DNA of 64,000 bases from Diploptera punctata. Taxonomy: Eukaryota > Arthropoda > Insecta > Blattodea > Blaberidae. This document shows, one piece after another, positions 20,800 to 31,731 of this stretch. Made by a program: the position numbers and the translations under genes. The stretch lies in contig JASPKZ010002336.1 in assembly GCA_030220185.1 (NCBI GenBank), forward strand, positions 62,001 to 126,000. Direction: 5' to 3'. Numbering within the stretch: position 1 is the stretch's first letter; every line of letters begins with the position of its first letter. The notes beneath the pieces were generated by a model. The model was not told the origin of the DNA. It did not search any database and saw only the letters and a program-made list of their open reading frames with translations.

Positions 20800-22182
20800 G
20801 TTAAAAATATAAAATGAGTAACCGATAAATGAGTAGTCCTCAACTTAAATAAAATTCTGTTTGAAAAACTCGGTCATACATACATAGTGTTCTGCCCAAG
20901 AGCAGGTCTTTCACTATAAACTCAGCATTCTCCACTCTTTCCTTAACTCCGCTTTCCTTTTTGTATCCGCATACAAGCCATTTATTTTGATATTATCTAT
21001 CATCTGATGTATTTTTCTGTTTCCGTTGACCATTCCTTCTAGGGCATCCGTCAGCAGGCAGTTTGTTCTTAGCCAGTGGCCAATCCAATTTATTTTCCTT
21101 TTCTTTATGAGTTCCAGCATTGTTTTTACTTCATTCACTCTGTCTAGCACATCTTTATTTTTTATTTTGTCTGTCCATTTTATACGTTCCATCCTTCTCC
21201 ATATCCACATCTCAAAAGCTTTCAGTCGCTTTTCCTCATTCCGTCTTAATGTCCAAGTCTCTGCATCATACAATGCTACACTCCACACAAAGCACTTCAC
21301 TAGCCTCTTCCATATTTTTTTTTGCCAAAGGTCCGCAGGAAATGCTTCTCTTCTTGTTAAAAGCTTATTTTGCCATTGTTATCCTCTGCTTTACTTCTTG
21401 GCCGCAGTTCATCTTACTACTGATAGTACAACCCGAGCATTTGAAGCTCTCCACTTGCTCAATGGCCTCATCTGTAATCCTCATGTTTATCGACCTTGGT
21501 TTCCATTCTATAATCATGGCCTTCGTCTTATTTATATTTATCTTCATCCCATAATCCTCGCACTTGTCATTTAGCTCCATCAGCATGTTCCTCAGTGTCA
21601 TTGTATCTTCTGCTAGCAAAGACATATCATTAACAAGTCTTATGCACTTAATTCTTCTTCCTCGCATGTTTACGCCTCCCGTATTCCTGAAGCAGTTCTT
21701 CATTAGGTCTTCCAGGTAGATGTTGGAAAGAGTAGATGTACCCCTCTTCCAATTTCTCTACCCTCTGACATTTATTCACCTATCTTCGCTTTAATTCGCT
21801 GTTTCTTATAAATATTACTTATGAGCCTCCTCTCCTTCCAGTTCATGCCAATTTTCTTCAAGATCCTTATGCGTTTATTCCAATTCACTCTGTCAAAGGA
21901 CTTTTAAAGGTCAGCAAATACTGCATACATTTATGTATATTTTTCTAGGCCTATATTCTTTTCTCCTATTGTTCGTATCAAGGTCAAGTAGGTAAAAATA
22001 TAGAGGCCTTTCAAAAACATGTTTAATATTGTGCATTTCAACTGAGTACCAGTTGATGCAGAAAATGAAACACTGTTTTGAAAGACCTTCATATTTGTAA
22101 CTACTTGACGTAGTTTTTCAAACAGAACTTTATTTAAGTTCAGGACGACTGATTTATCAGGTACTCATTATATATGTTTAAC
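20800..22182. mobile_element. Foldback element FB-3, split by LINE-E
   Basis: Outer arms pair 20800-20876 with about 22105-22182 (shared ATAAATGAGTAGTCCTCAAC and CTTAAATAAAATTCTGTTTG on the left). Past the LINE insert, 21987-22045 (AGTAGG, GAGGCCTTTCAAAAACATGT) pairs with 22060-22110. Without the LINE it is an about 280-bp hairpin of the same plan as FB-1 and FB-2 (GTCCTCAAC arm, then GGCCTTTCA). Confidence 0.8.
20877..21981 (-). pseudogene. LINE-E, 5'-truncated RTE-like LINE
   Basis: Minus-strand non-LTR remnant with stops and frameshifts. Order of motifs: palm-like DLxKSFDRVNW region near 21890-21920, MLMELNDKCEDYGMKININK (FADD position reads VNDM), then AETWTLRRNEEKRLKAFEMW and RRMERIKWTDKI. 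HWLRTNCLLTDALEGMV follows to a C-terminal KRKAELRKEW. The 3' UTR ends GTGAAAGACCTGCTCTTGGG and an (ATGT)n tail. That end matches SINE-A type-1 tails. GGTCA is repeated at 20872-20876 and 21982-21986, and the FB-3 arm resumes exactly there. Confidence 0.9.
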
Positions 22183-22316
22183 GTGTTATTACATAACCTC
22201 AACGGTACTGTAAAATGCATTTTAGAAGTATTGAAAACAACTATGCCAGGAGCTTAACTCTAGGACCTTGTTGGATGGAAAATGATAGTCGGAGACATTA
22301 CGTATTATTGCATTTG

Positions 22317-22452
22317 ATATCATTATAATATTATAGTGATAATGTGAAAAGAAAAATTAATGTCTGAACCAGGAATCGAACCGTGGACCTCTAGTTCTCC
22401 AGACTGGTGTGCAGTCCACTACGCCATTCTAGACTTGCCACAAACATTAACA
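22317..22452 (-). mobile_element. SINE-D tRNA-like unit, inverted copy
   Basis: The minus strand reads TGGCGTAGTGGACTGCACAC, an anticodon-arm-like CTGG...CTAG stretch, then GGTTCGATTCCTGGTTCAGA: an A-box-like and a strong B-box signal. A TTTTCTTTTCAC tail and AT-rich palindromic sequence follow. About 85 bp match 22722-22830 in opposite orientation. No acceptor stem, so not a tRNA gene. Confidence 0.75.
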
Positions 22453-22604
22453 ATTCTTTCCACATATACAAATCTATAATTCTCGTTTCGTCCGCAGCCA
22501 GGTAGGTGTCCCTAATATCGCCAACGGCCGGTTTCGTTTAGAAGTATCTATATTTGAGAATTTTACACCACCACTTTTATCAGCAGTAAGCGATGTTATT
22601 TAAC

Positions 22605-22895
22605 ATTTTCCAATACTGTTATTTTAACACAGTTCCAATAATGGATCATATTATAATATTATAATAATAAAGATGAAAGGTTCAGCCGAATGGGTATTTT
22701 GTCTTGTGTCCCCAATGATATTGTGTTAATGTTTGTGCCAAGTCTAGAATGGTGTAGTGGGCTGCACACTAGTCTGGTGAACCAGAGGTCCACGATTCGA
22801 TTCCTGGTTCAGACATTTTTTTTCTTTTCACAATATCATAATATTATAATATGATCCATTATTGGAACTGTATTAAAATAACAATATTGGAAAAT
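22605..22895. mobile_element. TIR element carrying a tRNA-like unit
   Basis: 58-bp inverted repeats (22605-22663 and 22838-22895; GTTCCAATAATGGATCATAT on the left) differ at only a few positions. Between them lies the plus-strand SINE-D unit (22722-22830) with A-box-like TGGTGTAGTGG and B-box GATTCGATTCC. No TSD is obvious. This looks like a MITE with an internal tRNA-like promoter, or a SINE inserted in a MITE. Confidence 0.75.
22722..22830 (+). mobile_element. SINE-D tRNA-like unit
   Basis: GTTAATGTTTGTGCCAAGTC leads into TGGTGTAGTGGGCTGCACAC, an anticodon-arm-like CTGGTGAACCAG, GATTCGATTCCTGGTTCAG and a T-rich TTTTTTTTCTTTTCAC end. It is the inverted partner of 22346-22452, and a weaker relative lies at 47565-47670. 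Confidence 0.8.
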
Positions 22896-22899
22896 TTTT

Positions 22900-24065
22900 A
22901 ATTGGTATCGTTATGTCTATACTTGTAAACGAGCGAAATAAAAAGTGGGGATGGCGTTTATAAAAGTAGAACTATGCGTACTTATTTTGTAGAATGTTAC
23001 TTAGTATAACACAAGCTTTGAAATAAGTAACAAAAATGTCATACATCCAATACGAAGTTGAGTGATATGTGTATCAGGTATATGGCAGGAGAGTTGCATA
23101 TGTGTTAGGCGTTCGGATGAAAATTCCCGAGGTTCGCGTTCCGAAACATCCCGATTGAAATATCCGGAAATACAATCATAACGGCAATTTTTATTTCCTT
23201 ATCCTGGATATATTGGTATAATACAGTTTATATTACATATTTATCTTTGTACCTTGATGATCTTGACACTAAGTCCATAAACTCATATTTAAGCTGAAAT
23301 GAAATAAAAGTAACAACTTGAAATATTAGATGCAGAATACAGATCTTGAAACTGAAATGAGGATTTGATTTTGTTCATATAGTACTCTATGAGGATATAA
23401 ACGGCAAAGAAGACTCTAAATAAATGTGTATTAATTTTTTTTTGTGAATTTATGATCTTCAAGAAAAGTACCAGATCAAAATTGCGAATGGATTTGAAAC
23501 GCTGAAATTTTCAGATGAAAACGTGGAAACAGAAGGGGAAACTGATGTAAATAGAGAATGACAGACTAAAAGAGACATTACTATGCTTGCAGAACGAGAA
23601 ATTAGATAATTTAAAGAGATGATAGGACATATATAAGAAATTAATTGTCGAGGAAGCTGGTGGCATGATAAAGAACAGAGAGCCAGTAAAAAATAACTGG
23701 GTGTAAGTCCCATAAGAAGTTAATTTAGAAAATTTGGGAACCAACAGACGGTTTTGAAAGAGTGAAAGGAAGTAATATTTAAGAAAGAATATTTATTATT
23801 TTGAAATGAAGGCAAAACATAAGAACATCGGATAATTATACCAGGGAATCAGAATAGAAAAGAAAGAATTTTAGACTAGAACAAATGTAATTAGGAATGA
23901 AAATGAAGCATGTGATTGGGCAGATTCCATGAATATATTAACTATTGTAGGCAGAAAAATTACTGTAAAAAGCGATCCCACTAGTCCTTAGAAGGCCTTT
24001 GTTAAAGTAGTAGGTAAGGCTCCCACCTTTATAGACAGTCGACACGAGATGTCTCTACTATATGT
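22900..24065. other. Mostly unassigned; may hold decayed LINE-A 5' sequence
   Basis: No open frame of note. The last 150 bases read toward a LINE-A polymerase remnant, so the decayed element may begin earlier than the call at 24066. Confidence 0.35.
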
Positions 24066-24851
24066 ATGACATATTTTGGTGCCTAGGCTTACTTCCTATA
24101 TCGACGACATAACGGGTAATCATCAATGTGGATTTAGAGGAAATAGGTCTACTGTACAATAGATGATTATGAATGTATGTAGCCTTTATCCCCTAAAAAA
24201 GGCTGCCAAAAATTTGTTGTTGTTATTGTACTTAAAATTAAACCACAAACTTTCAGTATATGACAGATTCTAGAACATACATGGAAATGATTGCACTGTA
24301 ATCCGCTATATGTATTCTTCAAAAGGCAAAGCATTTCAATTAAGTGGAAGAAATTGTATAGTATCGTGCTAAAATTCGCATTTCCGAAAAAAAAACTTAT
24401 TCCAAGTCGTCTAAATGGCGCAGGGATTAGGATGCGGATAGGCAAACAGTTTTCGGATAATATTGAATTTCACAGTAATTATTAAAGCAAGGGGATCCAC
24501 TACTTTGCTATTCACTATTGTACTAGTGCGTGCAATAACATCTTTAGAGGCGTAAAACTAAATAGTTTTAATCCTATTTTGATATATGTTGATTATATGC
24601 GTTATTTATTAGGCGATAGTGAAGAAATGCTATAAACAAACATGTACATTATTTTAAATTGCTCTTAACATATCAATCCACGAGGAAAATTTTAAAGAAA
24701 TGGCGGGATTCAAATGCATAGGAACAACAAATGTAAACAGGAAAGATGTCCAGAAAGAAATTAATATAGTCTCAATTCTGGAAACGCATCCTATTATGCT
24801 TTGCAGAGACTCTTTACATTCCAACGACTCTTAAAAAAATGTTGAACCAAA

Positions 24852-24919
<68 letters not shown>

Positions 24920-25365
24920 TGTGTATGTGGATATACACACACATACATAAAACTGTGATTCTTCGAGCTTTACTATATGGATGCGAAACATAGTTCCTTA
25001 CTTTAAGAGAATAAAAGATATTATGAGTATTTGGCAATAAAACGCTTAGGAATATGTTTGTACGAAAGAAGGACGAACAGAGGTGAATGTAGAACTATGT
25101 AACAATAAGCTAAGTGAATTTTATGGAGAACCAAATATAGTAAGGAAGTTGAGTCTTGTTGACTGCTATGGGAAGGTCTTGGGATATGGATGAGGATTGA
25201 AAGAGGAGCATGAAAACATCTTTTAAGTAAACCAGAGCGAAAGTGTCCAATTGGTAAGATAAAGTGAGCTGGGAGAATAATATCAACTATGGTTTGAGGA
25301 AAGTGAATTATACAGGGAAATGATTGCAAAATATTACCTCAAGAGAGTGTTCGATCCGTTGTGCT
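24066..25365 (+). pseudogene. LINE-A, long decayed copy
   Basis: Broken plus-strand frames follow the LINE-A order: NHQCGFRGNRSTVQ (24118-24160; fingers/palm), IPSRLNGAGIRMRIGKQFSD (24399-24465), degraded ADD region near 24590-24620, then LRALLYGCET-like (24955-24990). RWEN-like and VNYTGK-like C-terminal blocks follow at 25270-25320. The same order is intact at 49331-50326. A (GT)n tract splits it at 24854-24927. Many stops; the oldest LINE-A copy here. Confidence 0.8.
24854..24927. repeat. (GT)n microsatellite
   Basis: About 35 GT units inside the decayed LINE-A. Histidine/threonine frames over it are artefacts. Confidence 0.95.
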
Positions 25366-25434
25366 CGATTATAGTTAGCAGATTTTACTAATCAGCCACA
25401 TTTTGAAAACATTTTTTATTTCTTTTAAAATTAA

Positions 25435-25808
25435 ATAATTAATTTAGCCTGATAGAGTCAAGGCCATGTGGCCTTCTCTTCCACTCACAAGGACAAATAT
25501 ATGTTACCTTAAAATACACAATTTTGAAAATTATTAGATACAAAACGATATTTGGCTAAACTGAACAATAATAAAAGTAAGATCTAAAAACGCAAAAAAG
25601 TTGATAATTAAAATTAAAACTAACAAATATATATATATATATATATATCATCATAGTACATTTACGAATTTAGACCATTTGTTGACCTGATTCGGCCTCA
25701 AGAGAAACACCATCCAGAAGTCTTTTGAGTGGACGTCCTGGTCTTCTTCTTCCTGCAGGTTGTAATCTTAACATTTGTTTGGGTATCCTGTGATCTTCCA
25801 TTCGATGA

Positions 25809-25841
<33 letters not shown>

Positions 25842-26345
25842 ATGGAAGAACAACCCCATATCTATTATACATAAAAATACAAGGAAAATAATAAAATATA
25901 ATGAATTCATCTGTCGGTTATATATAAGACTTTAGCTTAAAATATTGATAAATCTTAAAAATATTTATACGAAATAAAATAAAATACATTATTAATTGTT
26001 AAAAGAATGCAATTAGTGAGGTGTTTCTGTTAGTTAATAAAACAAATTCCAGTTTGTCTTTAAAATATGTTATAATTGAGCAGTCTCTGACATAGGATGG
26101 AAGAGAATTCCATGTTCAAGCAAGTGAAACAGTAAAATATTGGGAGTAATAGGTAGTGTGATGAGGAGGGATATAAAGGACAATGTTCTGATGGGATCTG
26201 ATGCCTAATTTGTGTGTATCAGAGTGTCTAATGAAGCCATGTAATAAATGATTAGATGCAATTGTTGTGTGTAGAATTTTATATGGCTCCTTGTAGAGTG
26301 AAGTGAGATAGGCCATATCTATTCAGCACATCTGTTATTTTTGTA
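25435..26345 (-). pseudogene. LINE-G 3' end with ORF2 C-terminus
   Basis: Minus strand. The 26116-26316 frame reads LYKEPYKILHTTIASNHLLH, then GIRSHQNIVLYIPPHHTTYY and a SFTV-like YFTVSLAWNMELPS. This is the classic end of CR1/Jockey-group ORF2 (basic strand, RxxxxYYxxSF, LWNxLP, final F-xxL). The 3' UTR runs to GCCTGATAGAGTCAAGGCCA at about 25445. It is interrupted at about 25626-25842 by AT repeats and a separate LINE scrap. The finding that defines family G. Confidence 0.75.
25655..25815 (-). pseudogene. LINE C-terminal scrap inside LINE-G
   Basis: The reverse complement encodes LQPAGRRRPGRPLKRLLDGV and EAESGQQM-like sequence. The same block appears on the plus strand at 50690-50820. It sits between two (AT)n tracts (25626-25650, 25811-25841) within LINE-G, suggesting a nested truncated insertion. 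Confidence 0.7.
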
Positions 26346-26717
26346 TGGAGTAGCGATCTTTAATTCAATGTTGCCTGGAAGTCAGATGTCTGTTTTTGTA
26401 GCTTACTATTTTTTCACGTGAAGTCAGTATTAATGACATAATCCATAGCATTTTTTCCTAGATATATTTAGAATTGTTAGAATAAACAAGTATTTATTAT
26501 AAGATAGATAATAATTACAAAATTACTCTTAGGAAGAATTTTCAAGTAAATAGCGAAGAATTATACACGTGTAGATTTTTAGTTAAAATTGCGTCATTAA
26601 AAAAAACTTGTTTGTTGTAAGAATTGATAGCATGTAAAAAAGTATTAAAAAGTTATATGGTGGCAAAAGGAGACACTGAATTGTATATTCTTAATTTATT
26701 CTAATCTATTACTACTA

Positions 26718-27296
26718 TTTCTTCTTCTTCTTCTTCTTCTTCTTCTTCTTCTCCTCCTCCTCCACCATATTCTTCTCCTCCTCCTTATTCTCCTTCTCCT
26801 CCTTATTCTTCTCTTTCTTCATCCCCGTATAGGGCTCATTTATTGTGAAGCATATGACCAGCTCTCCAGCCATCGTGTCGGAGTCATTCTAAAGGTCTTG
26901 AGGAATTTACATATTTTCCCAGTCATAGTGATTTTTGGGAGACGGTCATTATATATTCTGATATACGGTTTTTTCATCCTTTCCTCCTCTCTTTTATCCA
27001 GTTGACCACATTATATAATTTATTTCTAGTCACCTCATTTGTTCTTTGTCAATTAAACTATATCTTGAAATGCTTTTTAACGTTCTCACTTGTGTTGATG
27101 TTTCTAGACGTTCAGTTTGCATTTGTTTCTGCTCTAGTTTCCCTAGCATAAGTTAAAATTGGTCTTAATTAATGTTTTGTATATTCTGATCTTACTTTGC
27201 ATTGTCATGTATTTATTTTTCCTCATATATTTTAATACTCCTGATATTATCGATGCTTTCATTGTCTGAATTCTCACTTCTTCTTATTATTTATTT
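26718..27296 (-). pseudogene. LINE C-terminal region with (GAA)n tail
   Basis: On the minus strand short frames include KIRIYKTLIKTNF (27150-27200), matching the KMYKTLIxPVLTYG block that follows the polymerase thumb in many non-LTR ORFs. FxLxNVKK and DRL-like pieces follow, then a (GAA)n/(GGA)n tail (26718-26815). Heavily decayed. A SINE-A fragment adjoins its 5' side at 27297. Confidence 0.6.
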
Positions 27297-27600
27297 TTGT
27301 TCCGAGTTTGATCCTCGGTCGGGACTAGTTTTCTGGATGAGGGTTTTTATCGGGATTTTTCTTCACCTGTCAGACAAATATCAGAAAACTCTAAGGCCTA
27401 ACAGTCCCCGAACATCGTCTGGCCATCATTCTCATATTCACCTCTCCTGGCACATCATTACCATCATCAACACTTATCATAAATATCATCGGGGCAGCGT
27501 AACTCCGCCTTCCAAGCGCCCCAACCTCAGAAGTGGGTTTCAGTAACGCCAATGCCAGGAGAGAACACCAGAATGTCGTAATGACAACCTGGTGGATTGA
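27297..27600 (+). mobile_element. SINE-A, type-2 tail, 5'-truncated
   Basis: Starts within the B-box region (GAGTTTGATCCTCGGTCGGG). The shared body (GAGGGTTTTTATCGGG, CACCTGTCAGAC) leads to the alternative 3' half CCTCAGAAGTGGGTTTCAGT, also seen at 5765-5790, and a poly-A end near 27635. Promoter head lost. Confidence 0.85.
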
Positions 27601-27654
27601 ATATAAGAAAATATTTTAATTCGAAATGAAAAAAAAAACAAGATTCCTTTTATG

Positions 27655-27915
27655 ATCTTGAAGAAGATTTTCGGGCTGTAGGGCGTGGTCGTGAGGCTTG
27701 TAGTTCCCCGACGTTTGGCCAGAGACTGCGTCTGGCATCCTCAAGGGTTGTCTTGAGACTGGCAATTCTGTCCACTGTCTGTCCTATTTATATGTTCGCC
27801 GCGATGTGTTCGTAAGTTATATCTGCCTTCTGATTGGTCAGCGTTAGGGACTTCCATTGCTCCAATGAGATTGCTGTTTGATAGTCTAGTCGACCGTATG
27901 TTATACCTGCCTTCA
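27655..27915. repeat. Unclassified repeat with TTTTCGGGCTGTAGGG start
   Basis: CGACGTTTGGCCAGAGACTG followed by CATCCTCAAGGGTTGTC resembles repeat sequences common in invertebrate genomes with a GACGTTTCG...ATCTTCAGGG core. The opening ATTTTCGGGCTGTAGGGC parallels the hairpin at 63180. Boundaries and class unknown. Confidence 0.45.
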
Positions 27916-28137
27916 AGATTCCTTTTGTTTCAATTTTTCGTGAGTTGTTAATTTGGAAGTAAGATGGAGTTATATTATGACTTCGGAGTTTTTTAAAGTA
28001 AATAATAGTGTAACAACAACATTGGATAGTTGTCCCGAAAACTGATCTAACTCATAAACTACTACTCACGACTTAACTAACTTCTTCGGCCATTCACTAT
28101 TCGCTTGAATGCCAACTTTTGAAAATAAATAAAACAT

Positions 28138-28531
28138 CAATACTAATAAAATTCGTTGTTAAATCCGTTGAGGTGGAGAATCATAAAATAAAATAAGTTA
28201 AAATATACCTTCTTAGGTAAAATCCGTCGTCCTCAACTTATAAAATAAGTAATCTTTATGCCTGTAGGCCTTTCAGAACATCCATTCCATCTTCAGCAGG
28301 TCCCTCTTCGCTACAACATCCAGTATGATGGTTGATGCTGCTGGTCCTAATGTGGTGTTGTCGTTAGGACCAGCAGCATCAACCATCATACTGGATGTTG
28401 TAGCGAAGAGGGACCTGCTGAAGATGGAATGGATGTTCTGAAAGGCCTACAGGCATAAAGATTACTTATTTTATAAGTTGAGGACGACGGATTTTACCTA
28501 AGAAGGTATATTTTAACTTATTTTATTTTAT
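28138..28531 (+). mobile_element. Foldback element FB-2
   Basis: Same 45-bp leader (CAATACTAATAAAATTC) and arms as FB-1. Arms 28183-28347 and 28367-28531 are nearly identical in inverse, with a short spacer (TAATGTGGTGTTGTCGTTA). The flanks repeat ATAAAACAT or a longer ATAAATAAAACAT (28125-28137, 28530-28542); the exact TSD is ambiguous because the element end is AT-rich. No ORF. Confidence 0.92.
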
Positions 28532-28542
28532 AAATAAAACAT

Positions 28543-29605
28543 GTCTGGAAGAGAGCAGGGATAGTTTTACATGCACCATGCCATAATATTCTCCGGATGT
28601 ATCACTAATCCACTGAAAACTCAAAACTCTAACTTTTGTGAGTTAGATATCTTTTCATGGCGACTATTCAATTTAATATTATTTCGTCAACTTTAGGAAA
28701 TCCTTACCGACAATATTTTACAGTTAATTTCGTGGTAGATATCACGTACGTGTTTAGTGTATTTAGTAAATCTGTTGACTTTTCATTATTCATGAATCAT
28801 GATATACTACCGTGGCTGAGAACAGTTATATAAATTAATACGAAAGTTATACATGTACTACGCCTACGAAATTCATTGGTAAATCCCTTCCCTGTTCTCT
28901 AATATAGAAAAGATGTTGCAGCAGAGCTCGTAGGCCTTTATGGTCAGACTGTGAATACTTTAACAGTAGCATGGGAAAGGGAAATTACGAATGAGTCAGC
29001 TTAAGTGGTCCAGCTGTGTGTGCATGAGAGAGTGAGAGAGATGGATGGAGGAGGCCATCCCGTCAATCATGTGATTCTCTCATGAATTTGTTTCTGTATG
29101 ACAAGTTTGTGTACATACAGACGCTATGTGTAGTTCGTGTTGGAGAAATTAGCATTGCTCATCCATACTTAATCCTATGTAGAAATTTTTGTTCATTTCT
29201 TCATACCATTTCGCTCACTCCATCCTCAAGGTTCTTCCATCACATGCCACTCACGTCTCCCCACAACGAGTGAGTTGTAACAATTTATAATTGAGAGTCC
29301 CGAGTTCGGTGCCCAAGGACGATTATCCTAATTTATATTTTATCACATGTATAGTTACAGTATGTTTTATAAACTACTACTTACTAAATTTACTCTCCCT
29401 AGGATTTTTGAAAATTATCCATTGATATGTGATAGTTGTTGTGTTGAAATGTTAAACAAATAATGATTCTAGGCTCATATATCTAAATAATCCATCTTAT
29501 AAATATATCTAGGGATGAAATTGTAAAATTTTAAATATTGTCTCTTCTTATCGTTTTAGAATTATTCTAGACTCCCTTCTTAAATACAATAATAAAGTTG
29601 AATTC
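28543..29605. other. No recognisable feature
   Basis: About 1 kb of AT-rich sequence; a 63-codon frame at 29082 looks like chance. Confidence 0.45.
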
Positions 29606-30345
29606 CGTGATAACTGACGTAACAATTACAACAAAATAAAATAAAATTTTATTTTTGAGCCTTCAGATAATATGACAGTACTCTTTCTCTTCAAAACATT
29701 TATATATAGGTGTCAGTCTCTTTCACAGAAAAATATGGAGTTTCTATCTTTAATAATTGTTCTTACAATGTGAGGTTTTATATCGGTAACTGACGTAACT
29801 GTAGAATACCATGTTTTTAGGGTGACAATAAAATAATAATCTCTGTGAAGTTTGAAATTTTATTTCAGCAAGAAATTGTGAATGTAGTATATATAGCAGA
29901 AGTTACAGAATACAAGTTTTGAGTTTTATGTGTCCCGCGCCGTAGCCGAGCGGTTAAGGTAGGAAGCCTTGGCGCAGAGCTACGGGACTTGCGCTGGTTC
30001 GAGTCTCCATGGGGGAAGAAATTTTCTCATGGTATTTCGGCCAGTATGGGACCGGTGCCCACCCAGCATCGTGAGGCAATTGGGTAGCTACAATAAGTAG
30101 CGGCTCCAGGTTGAGGAACCAGCTATAACGGCTGGGGGACTCGACATGCTAACCACATGTCACCCCTACACTGGCTGTTGATCATCTACCTCTGTGATTG
30201 ACACATGTGGATGTGAAGGGCCAGCAGCCGGCTGGTAAAAGGGCAACCGCTGAAAAGTGGAAAGACCCTCAATCGGAATCGGAGTTTTATGTTATAATAA
30301 ACTTTAGACAGCAATTATATAAAGTAAAGGTAACTGACGCAACAA
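29606..30345. repeat. Three spaced TAACTGACGYAAC motifs
   Basis: TAACTGACGTAAC begins at 29611 and 29787, and TAACTGACGCAAC at 30331. If the SINE-C (361 bp with one TSD copy) is removed, the spacings are 176 and 183 bp. This may be a faint tandem repeat, or CRE-like TGACGTAA sites by chance. Flanking similarity is weak. Confidence 0.4.
29932..30281 (+). mobile_element. SINE-C, full length, type-1 tail
   Basis: A-box TAGCCGAGCGG and B-box GGTTCGAGTCT are intact. Body is near-identical to 10855-11200 and ends CTCAATCGGAATCGG, an (AATCGG)n tail. The 11-bp TSD GAGTTTTATGT lies at 29921-29931 and 30282-30292. Likely a young insertion. Confidence 0.96.
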
Positions 30346-31368
30346 TTTTGTGGTGTAAGAGCTTTAATTAAAATAAATAATTATTTGTTATCTATGAGTT
30401 TGTCCAAATTCTACAATATTTTGGGATGTAGGCACTTGAAAATCATGTTTGTAGTCCATACTTTGGGAAGCAGGGATGAAATTTTAATTTTCACGTGTCA
30501 TGTCAAATCTTACGTGGAATTCACGTAGAAGTAATAATGAAATATTTCACATTTTAATATATATGAGAGTTAATTTGAATCCGTAGCTTGTATACTCTTA
30601 TGGTCAGTGTTTCTAGCTTCGATTCCCGACCCTGGACATATGGATTTTTCTCTAGCGAGAATTGTGCAATTTTCTTTGGTGTGTAACAAAAAAATGCAAA
30701 AATAAAAATAAAAAAAGAATGTAAACAAATTATGTAAAAATGAAGAAGGGAAAAGACAAAAAAACGAGTGATAGGCTTTCATGCTTCTTGTTTTTTTAAA
30801 TATTTTTTTAAGGACAATGTTTAAACTGTAATTTACGTCCAATGTGATAATGTATGTTTAAAGAAAATAATATCACGTTGACATAAAATGGTCAGCTGCT
30901 AGTAGAATACGTGTCTTGCATGTTGAGGCCAGAACATTTCTCTTAGTTCCTTTTATGATAAGAGAATTTAATCGCAATAGGACCTCCAGTTCTAGGACAT
31001 ATATCTTAAGGAAGTTAACTGTAGGCATCTGATTTCTTCTTACTTAGCAAACACAGCCGGAACCTTGTATTCTGAGATGTCTGACTAAATGCAGCAGATC
31101 CGGAAGTAATAGAATCTGGAGGACACTCATCGAAAAAAAAAATAGTGTTCTAATATCTGGACTGTCTGCAGTTTTATTTGTGTAATTAATACTACTTAGA
31201 AGCGAAGTAAAATATTTTCAGATGGCAACGTTTGAGTTTCGCATGCGAGAAATCCTTACCGCAAATCCCAATGTCGATTAATCTTGTTTGTATTTTTTTT
31301 TAATCAGTCGTGAAGTTAAGTGGTAGCTTAGATTTTCATTATCACTATCCATTTAATTCTTATTAATG
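30346..31368. other. No recognisable feature
   Basis: AT-rich. A weak B-box-like GCTTCGATTCCC near 30618 is not enough to call a SINE. Confidence 0.45.
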
Positions 31369-31378
31369 TTTCCATAAT

Positions 31379-31721
31379 CCATCCATAGTAATTCTGCCCG
31401 AGGGCAGGTTTTTCACTGCAATCATAGCATTTTCATGCTATGCATTGCAGCTTTACTAGGGAATTGTAGGTGTGGTAGCTTCCCGTTGCTTTCCACACCA
31501 GTGAAGGATGATGATGATGATTATGATTATGATAGTGATAAGGATGATGATGATGGCCATATGATTTCGGGGACGGTTTAAAGTTTTCCTGACATTTGTC
31601 TTACAGGTGAGGAAAACTCCCGATAAAAACCTCACCAAGAAAAACTGTCCCGACCGGGGATCGAACCCGAGCCCGCTGCGTGACAAGGCAGCACGCTACT
31701 TCGAGACCACAGCGATGGACA
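31379..31721 (-). mobile_element. SINE-A, full length, type-1 tail
   Basis: Complete copy on the minus strand: head GTCCATCGCTGTGGTCTCGA, B-box GGTTCGATCCC, long (ATC)n-rich middle, tail GGGCAGAATTACTATGGATG. TSD TTTCCATAAT lies at 31369-31378 and 31722-31731. A short body deletion removes the GGGCC of GTTTGGGCCTT. Confidence 0.95.
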
Positions 31722-31731
31722 TTTCCATAAT

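Noticed and set aside
21026..21574. 182-codon plus frame with hydrophobic stretches
   Set aside because: Lies antisense over the LINE-E reverse transcriptase remnant, which explains the sequence better.
30590..30650. tRNA-like head with GCTTCGATTCCC
   Set aside because: No A-box at the right spacing and no body shared with any family.
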